64,000 nt of DNA from Aliivibrio sp. S3MY1 (GTDB taxonomy: Bacteria > Pseudomonadota > Gammaproteobacteria > Enterobacterales > Vibrionaceae): assembly GCF_028765575.1 (NCBI RefSeq), contig NZ_JARACO010000004.1:62001-126000 (forward strand), written 5' to 3'. Below the pieces are notes generated by a model that saw only the letters and a list, made by a program, of their open reading frames with translations, did not search any database and was not told the DNA's origin. A program made the translations under genes and the position numbers. Shown in pieces: positions 1-7,673 of the stretch (position 1 is its first letter; the number at the start of each line of letters is the position of its first letter).

Positions 1-323
1 AAATAATGCTCACTCCACACCTGATCACCATTAATGATATCCGTTTGATAAAAATCAACATGTTGAGGTGTAAAGGTTTCTATCACTTGCTTAAACTTTT
101 CAGAAACTAAATCATCTCCTGTATCATGATAGTCACAAGGACTAAAACGTGCTTTGTCGCCTCTATTAACGCGAACCTTACCTGGGCCTCTGACTAATCT
201 CTTTATCGAACGCTGTGAAAGTAGTCGGCTTAATCCATCATCACTGCCTTTTATTTTTCCAAGCATGTATTGCCCCGACGCACCTTGCTCTGTTAATACA
301 TAATATTCATCATCGTATTTCAT
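1..323 (-). CDS. Imm11-like immunity protein, 3' part missing
   Basis: The reading frame starts at the ATG at 323 on the minus strand and stays open to the window edge, so about 107 residues of the N-terminal part are visible. It begins MKYDDEYYVLTEQ and later contains VSEKFKQVIE and HVDFYQTDI, a pattern that resembles the Imm11 (DUF1629) family of immunity proteins by recall. The start lies one base after the stop codon of the large PAAR-like effector gene, so the two are almost certainly co-transcribed. This placement supports the role of a cognate immunity protein that blocks the effector's C-terminal nuclease in the producing cell. The family assignment is from motif memory only, and the C-terminal end is outside the window. 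Confidence 0.7.
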   Translation of the reverse strand, partial: MKYDDEYYVLTEQGASGQYMLGKIKGSDDGLSRLLSQRSIKRLVRGPGKVRVNRGDKARFSPCDYHDTGDDLVSEKFKQVIETFTPQHVDFYQTDIINGDQVWSEHY

Positions 324-324
324 A

Positions 325-3300
325 CTATTCTCCTAGTTCCAATTTGCCATTAAATTTACCTTTACCTAACCCATGATTTCTTTTGTCTGGGCACTCTATT
401 GCCCTGTTATTATTTTCTCGCTTAGCTTCAATACCTTTATTGTCACAACAACCCAATTTACTGCTTGGTTTATAATCACGGCTGTCCCAAGCAATTGTCC
501 ACTCAAAGCTATCGATATACCCTAATATTTTTTTGCTGTGCTCTGTCATTCGCTTTTCAAACTCAGATTTCATTTTTTTAGGGTTGTCGGCATATTTGCA
601 TAAATCACCTTTCTCAACCAAATCTTTAACTTTCTTAATTAGTTTTGTCGCTGCTTTAGGGTAGCGAAAATCATCCCCATTATTCTTAGCAAAAAGCGTA
701 TCTTGAAATACCAGTATTTTTTTATTGTTGTTGTTTTTCTCATGTGTATTCAGTGCAGATAAAACACGCTCATCTATATTTAATGCCATTCCTTGATCAT
801 GGCTCCCTTTGTGCCTCTGAACATTGAGTTCGCAAGCAAGTATGGCTTGTGCAGGTAACACTACGCTGTTGTGAGGGCCATTGATGTTATAGCTGAATTG
901 ATTAAATATCTTTTCCCAGTCATCATCTTCAACCGATTCACAGGGAATGACATGATGAACTTCCAGTGATCGATCGCCTGTATACCATGTGTGAGTTTTT
1001 GGATAACCAGGTACTTTTTTGCGAATACCCGCATAAAGAGCTGAGTTTTTACGGGTATTTTCTCCTTTACCTAAGCTCGGTTTTGTTTCGTTTTTGCAAC
1101 TCACATCGTTACAAATAGGGCACGTTTTCGGGAGCTTGGTTTCACTCTTTTCTTGATGCGGCACTTTATCATGTGTATTAAATTTATCTTTATTTAACTT
1201 GCCAATATCACTGATAATATCAATGACTTCTTCCAGTAGTTTTCCTGCTTTTCTACCCGTGGTAGCCGCTACAGTAATTGCAGCCATTATTGGTGCGCCG
1301 ACACCGCCTGCAAATGCCCCTGCCGCCGTGCTCCCCGTAATAACAACAGAATCAACACCAGCTTGGCTAACTTGTGAAGCTAATACTTCAGTCACTTTAT
1401 CCGCAGGCATCGCTTCAAGAATTTTCTTCGGTAAACTTGCCAAAATCTGTCGAGCTTCAGGGTCTGATACAATTAATATCAACATTTCCATCGATTCTGA
1501 CGCTTCACTGAGCTGCTCTTGATTACGTTGTTTCCAGTCTTTGAAACTCTTTTCTAACTCATCAACTTCCCCAAATGCGATAGCATTCACTAGACTGGTA
1601 ATGTCGATATTTGCTAATGTCATTAACTCTCCGAACTCCCCCAAATCAGGAACATATTCCGTTATACCAGTTTTTATACCAGAGAATGCATGTTGACTTT
1701 GTTGCCATGATTGTTCGAGAAAGCTTAAGTTATTAAAATTTTCTTTTTGTATATTGAGTTCAGCAAGGTGTTCATCAACCAGCTCTTTAAATTGGGCGAC
1801 GACGAACGCTGACGCGGGTTTTTCATTCGCATTATCAAGTAATGTTACAGCTGTTTCTTTGGCAATTTTATCCAGTGCAACATCAAGCGCTTTATAGCTA
1901 TCTGGCAACTTATCTTTTGCCTCTTGTGCTTTCTCTTTATCACCAAATTCAATGTGCGCCGTTAATTTCGGACCTCCCCATACTTGTGCATAGCCATTTG
2001 GATTTAATACCCCTTTAAAGACTTGCTCATTAGAAAAAGTGACTTTAAATGGAATATTGGACGCTGGAGTTTTCTCCAGATCATCATAGCTTAATTGCAA
2101 AATAAGTGGTTCAGGGGTTTCATTTAATGTGTGTACGACATGAACAAAGGCATTAGCTTCAATTGAATGCCCAACTTTATCTGTTTTAACGACAAACACA
2201 TCATCATTGTCTGTAGATATCTGATTTATTTTATTTTTTGTGTGTTTAAAACACGTAGTGATGTCATCAGTCAGTGTTCGTTTAAAGGTTTTTAGCTGGC
2301 TTATATGTGAATTAAATATATTAACCAGAGGAGTATAACGTTTTAAGTCAGCTTGTGTTTTCAGAAACTCAATTCGGTTGATAAGCTTTGAAAGGAGTGA
2401 ATCAAGCGCTGTGGCGATTTGCTGTTTTGATGACACCCAATCAAAATTATCAATAAATGCCTTTGGGTTGCCTCTGCCTAAATCACGCAATCTGGCTAAC
2501 AGGTTATGGTAAGACTGCTTCTCTGGGTATTGAATAAATAACGCGATAATAGCCCCAAGTTGATACGTTGGAGGCGAGGCCGCAATTAATAAATTATCAA
2601 TTACTCTTTGCTCCGAGCCTGCCTCAGGAGAAAGTGCATTAATAAATAACTGAGCCATTATCTGACTTTCTTTTGCATTGATTGCTAATTCAAAATGAGA
2701 TTGAATTTCGAGTTCTAAAATTTGAATAAAATATTTATCGCTCAATAAATTAGAGCCCATAATACCCCAAATATTATTCCTAGAGGTATTTGTAGATAGT
2801 AACCAGAATGCCCTTTCATGATTAACTAATTTATCAAAGAATACGGCATCATCGAGCGCTGAATTATAACGATTGTTCTTCTTTCTGCGGTTTACAAGTG
2901 CATAATCCGCTTCACTTTCGTCAAAGTGAACATGACAATAGTCATTTGCCAATGAAGATACCGTACATTTTCCTTTTGCATCAAGTTTACCCTCATGAAT
3001 AATCACACCATCGTTACTGATTAGCTTAAAAGGCGCATTAGAAAATGGTTTTCCATCACGAGGGTAAGAACAATGTATGTCTATTGTATAATCACCTTCT
3101 TCTTTTGTAGATACGTTGACAGAATCTTGATCTATTCCGCCCAGACACATTGTATTAGCTTTGTTCATTGTCATTTGGTCAGAAAGGCGACACACTCCTT
3201 TACCTTCAATTCTAACTGTCGGAGAAGAAGTAATAAATTTCGCTTCCCCTTCAATCGTACCTGATGCAATACCTTTCTTATCACCACCTGAATCACCTGT

Positions 3301-3528
3301 ACTCTTTGTGAATGAACAGCCTTTTATCGCAATACTGTTTCCTCCATCAGCGGTCACGGTTTTACTTCCGTTAGCCAAGTCTGCCGATTTAGCTGAGTTG
3401 CCATAAGGAATAGGAACAACAGCGTTTCCTACGGTGGTCAAACAGACATCTGGAAGTGTTGCATGTGCTTTGCCATCAGAATTTTTGTGAACAATGCTGA
3501 GTCCATTTGCACTTATCGTTACTGCCAT
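325..3528 (-). CDS. T6SS PAAR-like (DUF4150) effector with C-terminal HNH/AHH-type nuclease
   Basis: This 1067-residue protein is built like a polymorphic type VI secretion effector. Residues of about 10-130 form a PAAR-like DUF4150 domain (TLPDVCLTTVGNAVVPIPYG, then a cysteine-containing end MCLGG), which would cap the VgrG spike. A long middle region follows, with a glycine/alanine-rich hydrophobic stretch near residues 735-770 that may help cross membranes. The C-terminal part has two Cys-x2-Cys-like pairs (CPICNDVSC) and then LEVHHVIP near residue 858 and RHKGSH near 907, the histidine arrangement of HNH/AHH nuclease toxins. The gene starts at ATG 3528 behind an AGGG ribosome site and is followed after one base by an Imm11-type gene. 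No vgrG or other T6SS structural gene is in the window, so this is an orphan effector module. The nuclease activity is inferred from motifs. Confidence 0.8.
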   Translation of the reverse strand: MAVTISANGLSIVHKNSDGKAHATLPDVCLTTVGNAVVPIPYGNSAKSADLANGSKTVTADGGNSIAIKGCSFTKSTGDSGGDKKGIASGTIEGEAKFITSSPTVRIEGKGVCRLSDQMTMNKANTMCLGGIDQDSVNVSTKEEGDYTIDIHCSYPRDGKPFSNAPFKLISNDGVIIHEGKLDAKGKCTVSSLANDYCHVHFDESEADYALVNRRKKNNRYNSALDDAVFFDKLVNHERAFWLLSTNTSRNNIWGIMGSNLLSDKYFIQILELEIQSHFELAINAKESQIMAQLFINALSPEAGSEQRVIDNLLIAASPPTYQLGAIIALFIQYPEKQSYHNLLARLRDLGRGNPKAFIDNFDWVSSKQQIATALDSLLSKLINRIEFLKTQADLKRYTPLVNIFNSHISQLKTFKRTLTDDITTCFKHTKNKINQISTDNDDVFVVKTDKVGHSIEANAFVHVVHTLNETPEPLILQLSYDDLEKTPASNIPFKVTFSNEQVFKGVLNPNGYAQVWGGPKLTAHIEFGDKEKAQEAKDKLPDSYKALDVALDKIAKETAVTLLDNANEKPASAFVVAQFKELVDEHLAELNIQKENFNNLSFLEQSWQQSQHAFSGIKTGITEYVPDLGEFGELMTLANIDITSLVNAIAFGEVDELEKSFKDWKQRNQEQLSEASESMEMLILIVSDPEARQILASLPKKILEAMPADKVTEVLASQVSQAGVDSVVITGSTAAGAFAGGVGAPIMAAITVAATTGRKAGKLLEEVIDIISDIGKLNKDKFNTHDKVPHQEKSETKLPKTCPICNDVSCKNETKPSLGKGENTRKNSALYAGIRKKVPGYPKTHTWYTGDRSLEVHHVIPCESVEDDDWEKIFNQFSYNINGPHNSVVLPAQAILACELNVQRHKGSHDQGMALNIDERVLSALNTHEKNNNNKKILVFQDTLFAKNNGDDFRYPKAATKLIKKVKDLVEKGDLCKYADNPKKMKSEFEKRMTEHSKKILGYIDSFEWTIAWDSRDYKPSSKLGCCDNKGIEAKRENNNRAIECPDKRNHGLGKGKFNGKLELGE

Positions 3529-3737
3529 ATTGACCCTTTATAGTTTATGGTTATTGGTCAATTATATTCTAACTTTCATTTTCAAATTATCTGAAATAAT
3601 AGGTGTTTTAACTAAATGTATATGTAATTTGAGTATGAGTTGTATTTAATGGGATATATCATTAAATATGTGTTTTACAGAGGTGATAATGACGAAAGTG
3701 AGTAATTCATTTAAGGGGAAGAAATGCTCTACGAAAT

Positions 3738-3932
3738 GCCCACCATGGTGGGCTAGGAGTCAAGAGGATTACCTCTTGCCCGCAGCTACCGTGCATCTTT
3801 TGCGAAGCAAAAGTGTGACGATAGCGCAGCGGGTTGCATTGTCGTCACACTTCCTGTGAATACCTATTTCGAGGTTGCCCTCAATGCCATCTATGCACTT
3901 AAGGTGATAGCTATGTCGTCTAAACGAAATAG
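3738..3932. other. Hairpin-dense noncoding block of unknown origin
   Basis: This stretch is richer in GC than its surroundings and holds several inverted repeats one after another: a 16-bp perfect palindrome (3738-3753, centre CACCATGGTG), a 7-bp stem with a 4-base loop (3761-3778), a 7-bp stem with a 3-base loop (3797-3813), an 11-bp inverted repeat (3811-3821 with 3842-3852) and an 8-bp inverted repeat (3864-3871 with 3925-3932). No convincing coding frame crosses it. It abuts the 3' end of a pseudogene. It may be a remnant or end of a mobile element, a MITE-like repeat or a structured RNA; the sequence alone does not decide. The rest of the interval 3529-3737 shows nothing beyond the effector promoter region. 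Confidence 0.45.
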
Positions 3933-3934
3933 AT

Positions 3935-4138
3935 TTACGGCCTCCGATACTCACGATACCAAGAAAATTGAAATTTTTTCTTGTTGTAAACTTCATTCTG
4001 TACATAGTGAGCAAACTCAACCTGAAGCTATCCTTCCCACCCTGAGATATCACACTCCTTGATCGTTGAAAGAGTGCTTTGAATACGGGGTTGTTGAATA
4101 AACTCATGCAATAACTTGAAAATTTGTTCTTTATTCAT
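3935..4138 (-). pseudogene. Small hypothetical gene interrupted by an amber codon
   Basis: A GAGGA ribosome site lies 7 bases upstream of the ATG at 4138 on the minus strand. The frame reads MNKEQIFKLLHEF and continues to DISGWEG, then meets TAG at 4028-4030. The same frame carries on with LQVEFAHYVQNEVYNKKKF and ends at TAA (3935-3937). The stretch GWE-G-stop-LQVEF resembles a motif GWEKWLQVEF that I recall from small Vibrio hypothetical proteins often found in gene cassettes, where the stop position is tryptophan; a TGG to TAG change would explain it. The 3' end runs into the hairpin block, so it is probably truncated as well. A functional short 36-residue peptide is possible but less likely. 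The family memory is uncertain. Confidence 0.5.
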
Positions 4139-4224
4139 TTTTAGTCCTCATTCCACAAATACTATTTTTAAGCGATTACTTAATTTTTTAGTTCATTATG
4201 ATGCAAGGTATCTTATAAAAGTAA

Positions 4225-4241
4225 GCGACAGAATCTGTCGC
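4225..4241. other. Short perfect hairpin upstream of the cREC cassette
   Basis: GCGACAG and CTGTCGC form a 7-bp perfect stem around the three-base loop AAT, 43 bases before the start of the first gene of the cassette. It could be an operator or a structure in the mRNA leader. There is no T-run after it, so it is not a typical terminator. Confidence 0.35.
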
Positions 4242-4283
4242 ATAACAACCATATACTCTCTCCAAACCAAAGGAGGGAATTTT

Positions 4284-4724
4284 ATGCCAACTTACACCTT
4301 TCACTTAGCTGAGCACTATATTGCAATTCAACACCAGATATCTCACAACGGTGAAGATATTTCCAGACTATATGAGAAGTATGGAGAGTCCGTAACTGAA
4401 TGTTTATTTTTATCTCATTTAATTGAAAAATTTGAATTCACTTCTTGCGGAGATAGTTTGCTTACCATTGCGAGCCAACTTATTGAGTTCGAGTTAATGC
4501 ACTTTCAACCACCTGAACTTATACCTCTCTATGACTATGATGGACAACGGTATTTTAAGGGCGAAATTGTCTATTTATCGGACAATGCATTGGTATCAAA
4601 AATTACATCAAACCAATTTCCAACATGGGAGTTACTGTTAACTGTTGTGACAAAATCAACTTATTCAGTTTTACCTGATGTTCAATGGCAAACACATTTT
4701 GAATTATCAACGGTGATTTTATGA
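4284..4724 (+). CDS. Hypothetical protein, first gene of cREC cassette
   Basis: I do not recognise this 146-residue protein. It begins MPTYTFHLAEHYIAIQHQI, has no signal peptide or membrane segment, and is moderately acidic. The start at 4284 is chosen because a strong AAGGAGGG ribosome site lies just upstream; a longer open frame reaches back to 4116 but has no such site. Its stop overlaps the start of the cREC gene by four bases (ATGA), so the two are translationally coupled and probably work together. Codon use and low GC look like the rest of the accessory stretch. No function can be given from the sequence. Confidence 0.75.
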   Translation: MPTYTFHLAEHYIAIQHQISHNGEDISRLYEKYGESVTECLFLSHLIEKFEFTSCGDSLLTIASQLIEFELMHFQPPELIPLYDYDGQRYFKGEIVYLSDNALVSKITSNQFPTWELLLTVVTKSTYSVLPDVQWQTHFELSTVIL

Positions 4725-5026
4725 AAGTTTATCTTGATGATTGCCGACCTACCCCAAGTGGCTGGACGAGGACATATACTCCACAACAAACCATCGATAT
4801 ATTGAGAACACACAATGTGACAGCTCTTAGCCTCGATCATGATTTAGGTGATGATGAAGGTATAGGCACGGGATATACCGTGCTACTTTGGATAGAAGAA
4901 CATGTTGTAATACATGGCTATGAACCACCAAGTATTATTTCTATACATAGCTCAAATCCCTCTGCTCGCTCTAAAATGCTCGCTGCCATAGAAACTCTTG
5001 AAATGTTAGCCAATTGTCGCAAGTAA
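4721..5026 (+). CDS. Cyclic-phosphate-processing receiver (cREC) domain protein
   Basis: This 101-residue protein consists of a single receiver-like domain. It starts with KVYLDDCRPTPSGW, has SLDHDLGDDEG near residues 46-56 and GTGYTVLLWIEEH after it, and later IISIHSSNPSARSKM. These are the marks of the cREC family, a receiver relative in which the acid pocket is kept but the usual signalling lysine region is replaced by an HS-x-N motif; computational work has proposed a role in handling cyclic nucleotide or RNA 2',3'-cyclic phosphates. Biochemical function is not established. The gene overlaps the preceding unknown gene by four bases. It is followed by 166 bases holding only the ackA terminator. 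Confidence 0.75.
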   Translation: MKVYLDDCRPTPSGWTRTYTPQQTIDILRTHNVTALSLDHDLGDDEGIGTGYTVLLWIEEHVVIHGYEPPSIISIHSSNPSARSKMLAAIETLEMLANCRK

Positions 5027-5141
5027 AAGTGTTGGGCCATATTATTAAATTGGCAACGCTTTACATGAATAATTTAAATGACGGAGGTGGCTATTTTCCG
5101 TCAAACCCGCGTTAATTGTTGCAATCACAAACCCCAGAAAC

Positions 5142-5170
5142 AAAAAAGCGAACCATCATAGCTCGCTTTT
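5142..5170 (-). terminator. Rho-independent terminator of ackA
   Basis: AAAAGCGA (5144-5151) pairs with TCGCTTTT (5163-5170). Read on the minus strand the stem is followed by a T-run, 23 bases beyond the ackA stop codon. Confidence 0.75.
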
Positions 5171-5192
5171 AAATCTATGTTTTTATTATAAT

Positions 5193-6389
5193 TTATAACA
5201 ATTCAACAGACTGCTGAGCGATCACAAACTCTTCATTGGTTGGGATAACCATTGCAACAGCGTTCAGCATTTCTGATTTAGCAATAATGCCATCAGCGCC
5301 GAAACGAGCGGCTTCGTTACCAGCAACATCTTCAACAAATCCTAGAATTTTAAGGTTGTTTAAGATTTCACGACGAATTGGTAATGAATTCTCACCGATA
5401 CCGCCAGTAAAGATAATGCCATCTAGAGAATCTAACGCTGCTAGGTAAGAAGCTACGTACTTAGCTACACGGTATGTGAACACTTGGAATGCGAGTGTTG
5501 CACCTTCGTGACCTTCTTCCATCGCTTCAAGAATACCACGAGCATCACTTGTTAGACCGGACACACCTAGGAAACCAGACTCTTTGTTTAGAGAGTTAAA
5601 CACTTGCTCTTGTGACCAACCTTTCTTAAGTAGATACTCAATGATGCCTGGATCTAAATCGCCACAACGAGTCCCCATCATTAGACCAGAAAGCGGGGTA
5701 AAGCCCATTGACGTATCAATACTGTTACCGTCTTTAATTGCACAAACCGATGCGCCATTACCTAAGTGAACAGAGATAAAGCTAGATTCTTCGATTGGCT
5801 TGTTAATCATTTTCGCCGCTTCACGGCTTACGAAATAATGGCTTGTACCGTGGAAACCGTAACGACGAACACCAAAATCAGTATATAACTCTTTAGCAAT
5901 AGCACCTGTGTATGCGCGTTTTGGCATAGTTTGGTGGAACGCTGTGTCAAATACCGCAAATTGAGGAAGAGAAGGGAAGGCTTCAACAGCAGCTCGGATA
6001 CCAATGGCACCAGCTGGGTTATGTAATGGTGCAAGATCTGATAGGCTTTCAATCTCTTGAGTTACTTCTTCAGAGATGCGTACTGTTTGTGTGAATTTTT
6101 CACCACCGTGAACAATACGATGACCAATAGCAACGATACCATCAGTAAAGCCTAACTCTTCAGTCAACCCTACTAATTTGCCAATTGCAATTTTATGGTG
6201 GTTCTCTTCGCCTTCAATGGCGATTTCTGTTTTCTGTCCCTGATACTTCCAGCTCATACGAGCATCTTCCAGGCCAAAACACTCACCAAGACCACTTAAT
6301 ACTGCATCACCAGAAGCAGAATCGATAACAGCAAACTTTAGTGAAGAGCTGCCTGAATTGATAACTAATACGTATTCGTTGTTCATCAT
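5193..6389 (-). CDS. ackA: Acetate kinase
   Basis: Acetate kinase converts acetyl phosphate and ADP to acetate and ATP, and runs in reverse for acetate uptake. The protein has 398 residues, the normal size. The N-terminal signature NSGSSSLKF is at residues 11-19. GHRIVHGGE, FDTAFH, RYGFHGTSH (second family signature), MGTRCGDLDPG, GGIGENS and the C-terminal PTNEE all match the ASKHA kinase active site. It stands alone: no phosphotransacetylase gene (pta) is next to it, so it may be a second, chromosome-II copy separate from the usual ackA-pta operon. A terminator follows. The 294 bases upstream are AT-rich; I see a short GCACA-N6-TGTGC dyad at 6419-6434 but no site I can name. Confidence 0.95.
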   Translation of the reverse strand: MMNNEYVLVINSGSSSLKFAVIDSASGDAVLSGLGECFGLEDARMSWKYQGQKTEIAIEGEENHHKIAIGKLVGLTEELGFTDGIVAIGHRIVHGGEKFTQTVRISEEVTQEIESLSDLAPLHNPAGAIGIRAAVEAFPSLPQFAVFDTAFHQTMPKRAYTGAIAKELYTDFGVRRYGFHGTSHYFVSREAAKMINKPIEESSFISVHLGNGASVCAIKDGNSIDTSMGFTPLSGLMMGTRCGDLDPGIIEYLLKKGWSQEQVFNSLNKESGFLGVSGLTSDARGILEAMEEGHEGATLAFQVFTYRVAKYVASYLAALDSLDGIIFTGGIGENSLPIRREILNNLKILGFVEDVAGNEAARFGADGIIAKSEMLNAVAMVIPTNEEFVIAQQSVELL

Positions 6390-6683
6390 TATTCTCTATT
6401 ATTATACATCTGTAGGTTGCACATAGATCTGTGCCTTTTGTTACCCGTCTATTATTCAACTTTTTTTTAATTATTCAACTTTTGTTTTTGTTTATTCATA
6501 TTTTATTTATCAATTCCTTATTCTAGATCAACATTCGCAAATATAGGCAGCTATCCGGCCTCAATCTAAATAATGAAAAGTGTTAAGTAGATCCTGTTAC
6601 AACTAAATTTTATCATTAAATCATTGATTTAGCTCCTAATAACAATAAAAATGACATACCGTTGAAAATTTAACTAATTTTGT

Positions 6684-7673
6684 ATGAATATATTAATCTG
6701 TGATGACTCTTCCATCGCACGTAAAATGCTCTCAAGCCATATAATGCTTACCTCTGAGATTACGCTTCACTACGCTGAGGATGGTGCTCAATGTTTAGCT
6801 ATATTAAAACAGCATTCGATTGATGTACTCTTTCTTGATTTGACCATGCCAGTATTGGATGGGTTTGATGTTCTTGAGCAGTTTCCGCCTAACTCTAAGT
6901 CAACTCAAATTATTGTAATTTCAGGAGATATTCAAAAAAAAGCAAAGCAGCGCTGTTATGATCTTGGCGCACATGAATTTCTTGAAAAGCCATTTAAACC
7001 TGAAGTCATGGCGGTTCTTCTTCATCGTTATGCTATCCCTGTAAGCGCTAAATTAGCCCATCACAACTCTAGCAACACCCTCTCTTTTTCAGAAGTTATT
7101 GCCCATATTAAAGAGATCAGTAATGTGGCTATAGGCGCTAGTGCCGCTCTTATCTCTGAGCAATTTAACCGTTTTATTGACATGCCATTGCCAAATGTAG
7201 CTTCTTTACATCACTCTGAATTACAGATGACACTGCAAGATATTGTAAATAATTCAGAATATCATGCCATCTCACAACGGTTTGTAGGAAACGGTATTAA
7301 TGGTGAGGCTCTTGTTTGTTTGTATGGTAACGACTTATCTGAATTATTAAACGTTGATAATGGAGATGAACAAATAACAACCAATGAAGTTATTTTGGAT
7401 ATATCTAACCTGCTCGTATCCACCTTTCTTTCTTCATTCAATAAACAGTTAGATACCAACATTTCAGTACGTAAGCCTATTGTATTAGAAACAGAGCAAT
7501 TAAAAGTGGCATTGAAGCACCCCCCCTCTTTTCTTAAAGAGTATGAGAGTGACATTTTCACTATCGAATTTGTCTACTCAGCAAAGACTATCGATTTAAG
7601 GGGCGAGGTTATTTTTTTAATGGATAACGACTCTTTAACTGCCATTAAGTCTATTTTGGAGAGTGTATTATGA
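6684..7673 (+). CDS. Response regulator with CheC/CheX-like phosphatase domain
   Basis: The 329-residue protein starts with a receiver domain (about residues 1-120): acid pair D7-D8, phospho-acceptor D52 in LDLTMP, and conserved K102 in EKPFKP. The remaining 200 residues look like a CheC/CheX/FliY-type domain: HIKEISNVAIGASAALISEQF keeps the ExxN arrangement of the CheY-P phosphatases, and IDMPLPNV follows. Such a protein may dephosphorylate a receiver, possibly its own or a chemotaxis CheY. The stop overlaps the next gene (a diguanylate cyclase) by four bases, so signal reception is coupled to cyclic-di-GMP production. No histidine kinase is adjacent. The domain call for the C-terminal half is from motif reading. 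Confidence 0.8.
   Translation: MNILICDDSSIARKMLSSHIMLTSEITLHYAEDGAQCLAILKQHSIDVLFLDLTMPVLDGFDVLEQFPPNSKSTQIIVISGDIQKKAKQRCYDLGAHEFLEKPFKPEVMAVLLHRYAIPVSAKLAHHNSSNTLSFSEVIAHIKEISNVAIGASAALISEQFNRFIDMPLPNVASLHHSELQMTLQDIVNNSEYHAISQRFVGNGINGEALVCLYGNDLSELLNVDNGDEQITTNEVILDISNLLVSTFLSSFNKQLDTNISVRKPIVLETEQLKVALKHPPSFLKEYESDIFTIEFVYSAKTIDLRGEVIFLMDNDSLTAIKSILESVL

Noticed and set aside
3738-3932. Integron attC site near the pseudogene
   Set aside because: I could not find the paired core sites (GTTRRRY-type) expected of Vibrio attC sites, so only a structured block is reported.
3769-4107. 112-codon open frame on the minus strand
   Set aside because: It runs through the hairpin block and out of frame over the pseudogene; it has no ribosome site and no recognisable family.
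6419-6434. GCACA-N6-TGTGC dyad upstream of ackA as a CRP site
   Set aside because: The half-sites are inverted relative to the CRP consensus TGTGA-N6-TCACA, so no CRP call is made.
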